A stretch of 64,000 nt of DNA, taken from positions 11,361,764 through 11,425,763 of the forward strand of contig NC_092583.1 in NCBI RefSeq assembly GCF_037975245.1, given 5' to 3'. A program made the position numbers and the translations under genes. This stretch comes from Apostichopus japonicus. Taxonomy: Eukaryota; Echinodermata; Holothuroidea; Aspidochirotida; Stichopodidae. Positions 34,601-44,230 of this stretch are shown here, one piece after another (the first letter of the stretch is position 1; each line of letters opens with the position of its first letter). The notes beneath the pieces are model-generated. The model searched no databases. It was not told where the DNA came from and saw only the letters and a list, made by a program, of their open reading frames with translations.

Positions 34601-37600
34601 ACCCCTCTGTCTCCCCCACCCCTCTCGGCCTTGCCTTTATGAAGATAGCTTTGGATTTTAAAGAGGGCTACATAGCTTTTCCCGCCAAGAGTTAGGGCTA
34701 ATATGTAGCCAATCTTTGTATCATACTTCCGAACTTTTTCAGTTAGCTCGTCATAAGAAAAAGGTGATATTTGTTAATGTCACAAAGACCTTTAGAAAAT
34801 CAGGCACAATTTAGATCGTTGGCAGGACAATATATTTATATATATATATATAGCATCATTCTAATAACAAGGCATAACATGATACTTCGCTTCTCAAGCA
34901 TGTGTGGTTGGTTCCTATGTAGGTTCTTGGCTTATCAAGCATGACTAGTTATGTGTGGTTGGTTCCTATGTAGGTTCTTGGCTTATCAAGCATGACTAGT
35001 TATGTGACATTGGTTCCTATGTAGGTTCTTCGCTTATCAAGCATGACTAGTTATGTGACATTGGTTCCTATGTAGGTTCTTCGCTTATCAAGCATGACTA
35101 GTTATATGACGTTGGTTCCTATGTAGGTTCTTCGCTTATCAAGCATGACTAGTCATGTGACTTTGGTATCTATGTAGGTTCTTCGCTGCTCATGCATGAC
35201 TAGTTATGTGACGTTGGTTTGTATGTCCGTTCCTTGCTTCTCAAGCGTGACTAGTCATGTGACATTGGTTCATATGTAGGTTCTTTGCTTCTCATTCATG
35301 AGTAGTCATGTGACGTCAGTTCGTATGTAGGTTCTTCACTTATCAAGCATGACTAGTCATGTGACTTTGGTTTGTATGTAGGATCTTCACTTCTCAAGCA
35401 TGATAACTTAAATTGATTTTGGTCCATATGTACTTTCCTTATTACTCTGAAGAGAGTAGACTTTTTGCAGCTTATGATTGATGCCCATAAACTAGACAAC
35501 CAAGAGGATGGAGAAGCCGATGCGATGGTAAGAGAGGACACGGCAACGAACAAAGATGCTCAGACTCGAACACATTCCAAGGCGGCCCTCACGACTAACG
35601 AGGTCATGGCGAATGTAAGCATTTTTTGTCACAGATTGTAAAGATTGGTCAATTCATAATAGCTAACTTGGCTGGGCTGCTTAAAGAAGCATTAAAATGT
35701 TTGCAGCCTGTTGGTATAAGAACTTGCAAAGTTTTACTTTTCAGTTATAATTTCAGTTACAGCTGGTGACTAATCAATTGTGTGTAAGAATGTGTGCATG
35801 GTGGGGGTTGGGGGGAGGGGTCCATATGTGAAGCTCTGCCTCCTCTATGAACCTTTCGGTAGCTTGCGTGATCTTCAAACTTGCTATGTAAATGCCCCTA
35901 GGTATGTCCTTGGTTACTTTACTTGTCGATGGTGGTCAAAGGTCATTTGGGGTGACCAGTAGAAATGATATGAAAACCTTCTTTAAAACAAGAGAACTTA
36001 GTGAGTCTTGTTTCAATGAATCTCATACTTAATATTTAAATGTCTCTTAATGATGTCTTAGTTCCTTTTGCTATTTTGCTATTGTGGATGTCAAAGGTCA
36101 TTTGAGGACACCAAGGTGGAAGTCAGAAAACATAAAAACAGGATAATTAAAGCATACTTGGTGTGTGGGTTAACCTTAGCAAGGATAAGAACCAATTTTT
36201 CTTTGAAAAGGTCTAAGGTCACTTGAGGTCAGCAGAAGTGTGAAAATCTAGTAAACATGTTAACTCCTTTGTATGAAGCTCATACTTGGTATGTAAACCC
36301 AACTTAGTGAGGACAACAACCTTGTGGAGTCCTAGCACATGTCATGGGAACATGACAATTTGTGAGTAGTTGAGGGTTCCCATGGAAACCAGTTTTTACC
36401 TTGTAACAACCATATGTGTAATCAAGGTCTTGAGATTTTCACACGGCGAGAGTGAAATATTGTAGTCTTTTAGTTTAAGTAGCCAAATCGTATCTGCCAC
36501 CCTTTATTATATTTCTCTCTGCCTTGGGAAAGCAGGGAGCTGTCACCTAGAGTAGTAGCAAACTGTAAAAGTAGCAAAATGTAATTAGCATAATGGATGA
36601 GCTTTCATAGTTTTTTGTTGATACCAGAAAGCTGTAAAAGCTTTTTGGTTATTCGACAAATAGGTTGGGTAAGGTAATGCGTACTACATATCCTTTCAAT
36701 CTGAGTCTTATTTAGTGAAAGGAAAGAAATCTGGAAGTGATCTGTAAGACAAGTTTTCCTGATCATCTATGACTCTTTTGGAATTGTTTTCACAACTCAA
36801 AGGCATTGAAAAAGGAAACTTAAGGACCTATCAGAAATAATAGATGGTTTCCTTTTACAAATATCGAGAGATAGAAGCAAAACTTTGTTTCAATTTATAG
36901 ATGAAAATAGTTGGGTAACTTTTTATTAAAAGAAAAATTCTGGGTTAGGATGATAGGACAGGAATGGAAATGATTTTGTGAACCAAGGTAGAAAGTATCA
37001 TTGTGATGAAGATATGAGCATTTATCAGTAGTTTAGCTATGGAGGGAGGGTGGGGGAGGGGTGTTGGAGGCAGGGATAAGGGGTGAGTGCCATCCCAGGA
37101 ATGATGTAAAAAATGGGTTCTTTTCTTCAGGAGAAATCAATTTTTATCTACTATTTATTTTTGTTTCTAGGCATTTACTTTTCTTCTCGCTGGTTATGAA
37201 ACCACCAACGTTGCACTTTGCTTCACCAGCTACCTCCTGGCTATGAACCCCGAACAGCAGGACAGATTAATCGAGGAGGTGGACAAATATACTCCAACAA
37301 AAGAAGATCTCTCGTATGAAGTCCTCAGTCAGATGGAATATCTAGACTGCATCATCAGGGAAACGCTCAGACTTTACCCACCCAGTGTAGCGTAAGAACA
37401 GTCTCTTTTTTCATCTCAGAAAATTAATTACTTCCAGTTCCCCAGCAGGGTGAATCAAGCTTAGTCTGTCTTTCATCACTCTACTCGTGAATGCACTGTT
37501 GAATTTGTTTAAATAGTGTCAGTGGCCGAGCTAGGGGTATCGGTCAGGTGGGTTGAGAATGGTCTGTAGGGGCGCTTTCGACACTATCTGCGCGGAGCGC

Positions 37601-40241
37601 CACCACAGGTTGTCGCGGAGCGTACAGAATTTTGTTGAGTAAAGATACTACCTAGATTGCTGGAAATTACCCTTTCCGGGCCTCGTTAATTTGCAGATCA
37701 ACGAAGAATAAATAGGTGTCAGAAAATTACACCAACAAAATGTGACAAATGTCAATAGGTAGATGAGAGCGCAATAAAAAAGTCAATAATCGCAAATAAG
37801 TAAAAAGTGGTAAAAAGCTGAAAAGGGCCATCAGTCCATTTGAGTCCGTCAAGGGGGGGGGGGAGGCATCCGCCCCCCTGACGGTATGGACACTCCCCCA
37901 CTGAATAGAGGCTAACGAAAATCAGTCTGTTACAGTCAATTTTAGGGCCTTTTTCTCAAATTCACTTTGAAAGTTTTCTGTCAGTGTGAAAGGATTACGT
38001 GTAAATCTGTGAGAATGTAAACTTGGGATTAGTCAGCACAGGCAAAAGGTCAATGGCATCAACACATTTCACAGCCGTAAGTTTATTTGCTTTGATGGGT
38101 ACTGGTGGGGATAGGGGGGGTAGGGGGAACCATGCAGGGGGAATCCCCTTCTTCTTGTGGCCAAGTGATGTTAGTTTAATGAGTATATGGATGAAAAGAG
38201 TAATCAAATGGTCAGAAACAGATTTTTAATTTTCTGTTGTTTTATGTGGAGGTCAAAAAGTCACATGAGGTTAACAGAGTCTGAAAATATTTGAAATTTG
38301 ATAATGTCAAAGAAAAACATTAATGCACCTCATTCTCCACATCTATTAGTGAGTACAAGAACCTTATAATTATATGTGGAGATCAAAGGTCATTTGAGGC
38401 CAGCAGAGATTAAAGACAGATAATCTCAAGCAAGAAAACTACCTACAGTACGTCAAGCATGAATGAAGTTCATAGATAGTATGTAGCTCAAGCGTAGCCA
38501 GTACAAGAGCTGTATTTATTTATGTGGGTTTGTAAGTCGTTTGAGGTCAGTAGAGGTCAAATTCTGAAATCCCTTCTAAACATGATAACAGTAAAAAAGT
38601 AAAAGGGTAAACAAATTTCATACCTTGATATTCTTGAAAATGAGGTTCACTCGGTCAAAACTTGGACAGGTTGTTTTGCTGTGTTATATCAAATCTGGTT
38701 GGTATGACTAAGCCTGTTTTGCTCTCTGGGCTTTGTCTTATCATCAGAACTGATCGCTTTAACGACAAACAGGATGTCGTCATCAGAGGACTTACCATTC
38801 CTAAAGGTTTCTCAGTCCTGGTGCCAGTCTATGCCATTCACCATGATCCTGAAGTTTGGGACTCACCAGAGGAATTTCGACCAGAAAGGTATATGAATAT
38901 TTATGAGATATGGGGCATTGTGCCATCATTTAACGGAATTTCAAAATATTTACGATAATTAATATCAGTAAACACATCAGATGCAATCTTGTGTATGATG
39001 GCCTTTGATTCAAACCTCCAAAATATACCTGAATATTTAGATAGTTAGATAGTTTAGATAGTTACGAATATTCATGAGACAGAAATGTGTAATATTTTAT
39101 TAAATCGTCTGCATATTAACATTTTAACAAAATGAGGTTATTACATTAGAAGATACATAAGTTGTGTATCAGTAGTCATGTGTGTAGTTTGTCACAAGCG
39201 AGATGTCCTCAGATATCTGCAGAACAGTCCAACCTGATACATTAATATTTATGAATCTCTGTCACTATGTTAGGCACATAACCAGGTATGGAATTCTCAT
39301 AGAAAGGTTGGGAAGAACATGTGGATTATCTATCATTTTAGATTCAGCAAGGAAAACAGACACAAGATCCACCCTGCTTCCTGGTTACCGTTTGGAAACG
39401 GACCCCGCAGTTGTTTGGGAATGCGCCTGGCTTTGATGGAAATCAAGTTTGCAGTGGTTCGAATACTACAGGAGTTCAGATACGAGAAGTGCCCTGAAAC
39501 CGAGGTAGAATTTTTGCATTTTGTTCCTTTCAGCTCCCTTTCCCAACCCTCATATTATTTCTAATATATATTTTTTTTAAATATTACATTCTGACATTTC
39601 TCATCTGAAAAAGACTGCACAATAAATGACATTGTCTTGTCCATGGTACCCGTTACTAGATACGCCCTCTCCCCCTACCTCCCTCTCTCCCTCCCTTCCA
39701 TACCACTGTCTGTCGTCCTTGGTTACATGGTATACAATGTTCTGCGGCTTCTGACTGACACCCTCATGGATTGCTGCCAATCACCGGGTTGCATAGCTCC
39801 AGTTGATAGAGCACAGGGCTTGTATCCTTAGGTCACTGGTTCAAATCCTTTTCTAGTCTTTGATTTCTGTTTCTGAAAATGTCCTAGTTAGTTTTCTCTT
39901 CTTCATTCACTCTGATTGACATTAAAGATATTAGAGAATCATCAGAGGATCTGTGCCTTCCTTCCCTAGGGATGGTAGGTGGGGGGTGGGGGTGAGGCAA
40001 CACCCTGGGAGATGTTTACAACTTTCCTTAATCATATATTGGGGCAAACTGACATGAGAGGTCAAACCCACAGGGGGTGGGGGATTGCTTGGTGTGTTTT
40101 GACTGAGGATACTTTACCATACTGTTTCATCTTTTCATTTCTCCGTGACAGATTCCTCCTGTACTCAACACTGCTACTGCTTTCATATCACCACCGAATG
40201 GAGTCATACTACAAGTGGTGCCCAGGAAAAAGACCAACTAA
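25705..40241 (+). CDS. cytochrome P450, CYP3-like (clan 3), 13 exons
   Basis: Haem-thiolate monooxygenase anchored in the endoplasmic reticulum. Thirteen exons join in frame to 526 codons with a stop at 40239-40241. Visible landmarks: N-terminal membrane helix at about residues 9-27; proline hinge [14 protein letters not shown] at 128-132 (C-helix); [11 protein letters not shown]; oxygen-binding I-helix AGYETT (329-334); K-helix ETLR (Glu386, Arg389); FRPERF; haem loop [10 protein letters not shown] with Cys467. [12 protein letters not shown] spacing and the haem loop resemble CYP3A and CYP5 most. It is about 23 residues longer than CYP3A4, largely through exon 9. Substrate is unknown; xenobiotic or steroid oxidation would be typical. 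An AATAAA-like attaaa lies at 40485. Introns carry many repeats. Confidence 0.95.
26266..26359 (+). CDS. P450 exon 2
   Basis: Reads [20 protein letters not shown] and on to TSVTK: the proline-rich hinge. Donor gtacag. Confidence 0.9.
27013..27065 (+). CDS. P450 exon 3
   Basis: Short exon, [17 protein letters not shown] plus a split Gly codon. Acceptor caccacag, donor gtatgt. Confidence 0.88.
28234..28327 (+). CDS. P450 exon 4
   Basis: [20 protein letters not shown] and on to FPNHA: beta-1 and B-helix region. Phase 2 in, phase 0 out. Confidence 0.9.
28662..28749. repeat. 29-bp minisatellite, three copies, P450 intron 4
   Basis: Unit aaattggacaattgaacaat plus gaatagagt, nearly perfect. Confidence 0.9.
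29183..29299 (+). CDS. P450 exon 5
   Basis: 39 codons with [20 protein letters not shown]: the C-helix WxxxR that contacts a haem propionate in the family. Confidence 0.93.
30567..30655 (+). CDS. P450 exon 6
   Basis: [20 protein letters not shown] and on to QCY: D-helix region. Preceded by a T-rich tract and ttttag. Confidence 0.9.
31225..31373 (+). CDS. P450 exon 7
   Basis: [20 protein letters not shown], then [16 protein letters not shown] helices (DVVANTFFG is typical of CYP3). Confidence 0.92.
31458..31790. repeat. long TA / TATC microsatellite, P450 intron 7
   Basis: About 330 bp of (TA)n grading into (TATC)n. The long frames across it are artefacts of the repeat. Confidence 0.97.
32076..32203 (+). 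CDS. P450 exon 8
   Basis: [20 protein letters not shown] and on to NEEANK: F-G region, likely membrane-facing substrate entry. Donor gtacgt. Confidence 0.9.
32563..33120. repeat. two-unit tandem duplication, about 280 bp, P450 intron 8
   Basis: Each unit contains tatygacctcaa, gaggwtatttggat, tattattgaaac, a C-rich tract, acggcacaa and agtatgcagta-like sequence. Diverged but collinear. Confidence 0.75.
34547..34627. repeat. C-rich minisatellite ctgtctccccccacccct
   Basis: About 18-20-bp units, four copies, in P450 intron 8. Confidence 0.88.
34883..35405. repeat. 61-bp minisatellite, about eight copies, P450 intron 8
   Basis: Unit ggttcctatgtaggttcttc, gcttatcaagcatgactagt, tatgtgacatt. Outer copies are more diverged. 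Ends 48 bp before exon 9. Confidence 0.93.
35453..35614 (+). CDS. P450 exon 9
   Basis: Starts [15 protein letters not shown], conserved in CYP3. A long hydrophilic insert with many Glu, Asp and Thr follows before LTTNEVMAN. The acceptor was placed at ctctgaag because only that keeps the frame and restores Arg-Val-Asp. Confidence 0.88.
35930..36260. repeat. dispersed DR4-bearing repeat, P450 intron 9
   Basis: Several diverged copies of a unit reading about aaaggtcatttgaggtcagc. A perfect AGGTCA cttg AGGTCA lies at 36216-36231. Similar copies occur at 27886-27911 and 38250-38560. Confidence 0.65.
37171..37391 (+). CDS. P450 exon 10
   Basis: I-helix [16 protein letters not shown] through the K-helix [13 protein letters not shown]. 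Holds the acid-alcohol pair (Glu-Thr) and ExxR. Confidence 0.95.
37520..37903. mobile_element. hAT-like MITE, family E copy 2, P450 intron 10
   Basis: Starts cagtggccgagctagg, ends actcccccactg. Imperfect 8-bp flanks aatagtgt / aatagagg. Same interior as the copy at 18547 (ggggcgctt, gcggagcgccaccacaggtt, aagtcaataatcgc). Confidence 0.82.
38240..38565. repeat. dispersed DR4-bearing repeat, P450 intron 10
   Basis: Contains AGGTCA tttg AGGCCA at 38387-38402 and a perfect AGGTCA gtag AGGTCA at 38544-38559, 190-360 bp before exon 11. Confidence 0.65.
38748..38888 (+). CDS. P450 exon 11
   Basis: [20 protein letters not shown], then [13 protein letters not shown] and EEFRPE. Phase 2 at both ends. 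Confidence 0.92.
39342..39504 (+). CDS. P450 exon 12
   Basis: [20 protein letters not shown] then [16 protein letters not shown]: haem-binding loop with the axial cysteine, and the L-helix. Confidence 0.95.
39787..39860 (+). pseudogene. tRNA-derived sequence (Thr-TGT-like), probably a pseudogene or SINE head
   Basis: A-box-like tagctccagttgatagagc (one base too long) and a perfect B box ggttcaaatcc are correctly spaced. A 7-base anticodon loop cttgtat carries TGT. Acceptor and T stems do not pair, so it is unlikely to be a working tRNA. Lies in P450 intron 12. Confidence 0.45.
40152..40241 (+). CDS. P450 exon 13 (last)
   Basis: 29 codons plus TAA, starting [20 protein letters not shown]: terminal beta strands. 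Acceptor ccgtgacag. Confidence 0.92.
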   Translation: MPPVLNTATAFISPPNGVILQVVPRKKTN

Positions 40242-40962
40242 CAGCAAATTGAAAGTATATTTAATACTACAGAAACTTAAGTTTTAATTCATGTCTTCTT
40301 CTCATTTTTTCAGAGATGTTGAAATATATTTTCATTGGCTAAAAATATTTTTAATTTGGAAGTTGAACTTTCTTTTTAAGGGGATTAGATTTCCTCGGTT
40401 GGTAGGGAAATCATGATTGTTTTTAGCAAAACATTCACTAAAATTTAAATCACCTAAAAAACAATTTCCATATCATATGCTTTCATTAAACTCCCTTCGG
40501 TATTTTTTTATTTTTCGTTTAATTTATTTTTTTAGCCGCTACAAATGTTATAATGATTAACAACTGTCAGTTATCTGATACTTTGAAGGTTATTATTTGA
40601 TGTCAGTTAAATTATATATGTCCTGTTGTCAGTTACAACAGGTAGGAGCTTGTTGCTTTTTGTGCCAAGGAGGACATCCGTGATAGACGGTATCTGCCCC
40701 AGTATAGTAAGTGAATCAGGTTCAAACCGGAAGTCACATTATGATAATAGACAGGAAGGAGCCAATTGTTTTAATATGTATTACAACTTGACATTCACAA
40801 AACTTCCCCGATGTGACGTCAAATGACCTGCGACTCCATTTCTTAACATGCAACGTATTTCTTAACCTACGCAACAACATAGCTTGATAATTGCATCCAC
40901 TACTAGTCTTTAAATGTTATACATTTGTCAAAGTGACCCAGCGCCTCAAACAGGTTCGTCAT
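40242..40962 (+). other. 3' UTR and flank of the P450 gene
   Basis: AT-rich. The attaaa at 40485-40490 is the nearest polyadenylation-like signal; no standard AATAAA is evident close to the stop. Confidence 0.4.
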
Positions 40963-41335
40963 CAGTGGCGTAGGAAGGTACTTTTGAGTGGGGGGGCTGA
41001 AGACTGATGGCCGGCCTGGGGGAGGGGTCTAAGGGGAGGGGGTGTCCCCCTCCCCTTTGGAATTTTTTTGCATTTCCAGGTGGCCTCAGATGCAATTTGG
41101 TGCAATATAGCACACTTCAACCCACCCACTCCATTTTGTATATAATTTTGCATTTTCACCTGGCCTTAGATGCAATTTGGTGCTCCAAATGAGATTTTTT
41201 TCTCATTTGGAAATGAAAAAGGGGTTTTTTGACTTGCGAAGCGGGGGGGGGGGGCGGAATGATACTTCCGCCCCTCCATGTTTTTCACTGAGGGGGCTGG
41301 CGATCCCCCAGCCCCCCCCGGTTCCTACGCCCTTG
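40963..41335. mobile_element. hAT-like non-autonomous DNA transposon, family A copy 2
   Basis: Starts cagtggcgtaggaagg, ends ttcctacgcccttg, flanked by perfect 8-bp repeats ttcgtcat (40955-40962 and 41336-41343). Nearly identical through its length to 7551-7917, differing mainly in homopolymer length. Confidence 0.85.
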
Positions 41336-41654
41336 TTCGTCATCAATTCCCCCATAATACAGCGGACCAGTCGATGACTTGACTCTAGTCAGGAAAATCA
41401 CTTGCGATGAAAACGACATAACCTTACAGTGACTCTTAGAAAATCTGCTGAATACATATAGGAGCACTCAAAGTATGACAAAACATATGTCATTTGTACG
41501 ACTTTATAGTTCGATGATCTCCATTTCTGCCTTTAGTATATCGTGTTTTCATATTTTCCGAGTCAACAAGTGCCAGATGTAAATTTATATAGGTGTGTGT
41601 ACTTTGTAAACCAAGTAGGTTTTCACTGCAGAAACTGAAATATTAAAATATCAG

Positions 41655-42085
41655 TTATACTTTCAAGCTGGTAATTACATACTTTCAAGCATTAAATTGC
41701 GTACTTTCAAGCTGGTAATTACATACTTTCTAGCTTCTTTCAAGCTTGTACTTTTAAGCTTTTAATTCCATACTTTTAAAGCTTGAAACTACATACTTTC
41801 AAGCTTGTAATTACATACCTTCAAGCTTGTAATTACATATTTTCAAGATTGTAATTACATACAATGAAGCTTGTAATAATATACCTTCAAGCTTGTTATT
41901 ATATACCTTCAAGCTTGTAATTATATACCTTCAAGCTTGTAATTATATACTTTCAAGCTTGTAATTACATACCTTTAGCTTGTAATTACATACCTTCAAG
42001 CTTTTAATTATACACTTCCAAGCTTGTAATTATATACTTTCTAGCTTGTAATTATATACTTTCAAGCTTGTAAGTATATACTTAT
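41655..42085. repeat. 21-22-bp minisatellite with AAGCTT core
   Basis: About 20 units of tttcaagcttgtaattacat ac. Repeats are contiguous with no unique spacers, so this is a satellite-like array and not a CRISPR. Confidence 0.93.
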
Positions 42086-42856
42086 TTTTGCTTGTCATTT
42101 TCTTACTATTTTGAGTATTACATCTTCTAACAGTACTACATGTCATCTATCAAGTTTTTCTTTCATTTTTAGATTTACTTGATTGTTACTAGAAAGGACA
42201 GCAATATTAAATCACAGCATCATTGTAAAAAAGTTCCTATATTTTCAATACCTCAGTAATTCGTGGCAATATAATGATGAAACGTTATCATAAATTCATA
42301 TTTTTGTAACTTTTAAGTCAATCACCTTAAATGTTGAATCAGTATTAATTTACCTCTAAATGTTTAAAGTCCAAAACTGACTTGGGACGTGCAAATAGTT
42401 ATCATCACTTTGTCGGAAAGAAAAAAGGCATCTCATCGAAGCGGAACATTGTAGCATGGGCCCACGTTTTCCTACCCATGCCATCCTTGGTAACATCTCT
42501 TCATGTATTCGGGACCATGACTGGATTTGCCAGAATGTCATCCCTAGCTTTCATACTTCATTCTGATTGGTTTATGAGAACCTTCTCCAGATTTTGAAAA
42601 CGAAATGAACCTAAACTAGATTGTTCAGGTTTGGACATGCATGGGTGACCATTAATGATGCTGCGACGTGATGATGGTGAAATGATGACTGTTTACTTGA
42701 GCCTGTTAGTAATGATACACACCCAGCTCCATTAAAGCTTATCAGTATTATTTGGTCTGGCTGGCCCAGGGGACTATTAATTTACAGGGCCCTCCATTGT
42801 TATCTTATGGGAGTTAGAATACATTTTGCTTCACCCATATTTCCCTGAAGCCCACC
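42086..42856. other. intergenic, no gene recognised
   Basis: Open frames of 61-71 codons on both strands at 42356-42597 overlap each other and match no known family. Confidence 0.35.
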
Positions 42857-43330
42857 TCCTCATAGGTGCAGGAGGCGGGGGCTAGGGTGGGGTGGGGCTG
42901 GGGGCCGCAGCCCCCCCCCCCAACATTTTATTTTTGTGAAAATTCGGTCAATATGCTGAGATTTTTGGGCAACTACTGAAAGAAAAATAATTTGTAATGT
43001 GTTTTTCAATGGTTAAACTTATATTATTATTATCATAATTATTGCAACGACTTTCCCAATAATTATAACCAATATGGAAGGGTAATAACACAACAAATGA
43101 TTGTATGTTATTGGCATGCGATGGAATAACCGATGCATTCCTATATGATATGCACATTACCATAGGGTTAGGAGCCCAATTTGATTTGGGGGGGGGGAGG
43201 TGCTGTACCGACTTGCCCGAAAAATATAACCAAAGTTGTTCGCGCACTCCGCGCGCGTTAAACATGTTAATGGCATATCATATAGGCATGCATCGGTTAT
43301 TACATCGCATGCCAATTACATACGCCCTCC
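42857..43330. repeat. repeat D fragments in opposite orientations
   Basis: 42857-43155 is the inverted form of the 18291-19290 element: ggaggcggggg end, gaaaattcggtcaatatgct, tttgtaatgtgtttttcaat. 43160-43330 is a direct copy of its other part: acttgcccgaaaaatataac, gcgcgcgtt, ggcatatcatataggcatgc. The two halves can pair as a large imperfect fold-back. Confidence 0.7.
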
Positions 43331-43734
43331 CACGATTGGACCCGGTCCTGTATATCCCTCTCCACCTTTTCGTCAAGCCTGCATCTCATATGAAATACTG
43401 GATAGAATTGATATTTTACTATTAATTAAAGACACAAACTAGTTTGTAAAGTCCTTATACAAGTCGAGCAGGTTTGTTTCATTCTCATTGATGTGACACT
43501 TTTTATAGAATCTTATTATTTATAAAGTGGCTTTATATTTGTAATATGTAAAGAAATTCTCTCTCTTTGATAAAAACCTATTATATAACTTTTGCGAAAA
43601 AGTTTCAAAATACACAAGAAACCTGTTTTGACCTGAAATATTCGTTTTATCGATAAATAATAAATCAATCAATCAAAAAATCAAAATACTACCAGCGTTC
43701 GGAATAATCTTTGGTTGTCTAGATTTAGTTTCCT

Positions 43735-44230
43735 TAGTTTCAATGAAGTGCACAGGGTTTCAGAAGCTGGGTGGGAAGGGGGGAGGGGAGAGGGGGTGGC
43801 CGAATTGTAAGTTATTCCCGACTGGTTTTGGTAGGTCCATGGAACTTTATGGAAGGGCCAGAAGCGAATAAGATTTTTATAAAGGAGCGGCAGTGGCCAC
43901 GGGTCGTTGAAACCGACTCCCATGTAGGGGTATAAGAACCACTCCCCCCCCCCCCCAAAAAAAATATACATATATAGTTTAGAAGTTAAATTTTCCGGTC
44001 TGAGGCATATTCCGACAACAAGTTGGGTTTAAAATTGAATTAAATAAACACAAAGTTGTGCTAATCAATACTTTTTTGATGTGAGGTTGAATAGGGAAGG
44101 TGTACACCGGTAGCAGTGTTCTAATCCTTCCCCGGCAGAAACATACCCCCATCCCCTTCCCCCACCACTGACGGTGGGGGAAGGGGATGGCCCTTGGTCC
44201 TCATCCCACTTTGCGCATGCCACTGATCAG
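43735..44230. repeat. dispersed repeat F copy 1
   Basis: Shares ctgrytggttttggtaggtc, ctttatggaagggycagarg, cgaataa and the downstream ctgaggcatatt with 55250-56030, and in part with 58790-58885. Contains long C and G runs; a C-rich segment and its inverse at 44130-44190 can form a hairpin. Confidence 0.6.

Noticed and set aside
41655-42085. CRISPR-like regular array
   Set aside because: The units are contiguous 21-22-bp repeats with no unique spacers, in an animal genome. It is a minisatellite.
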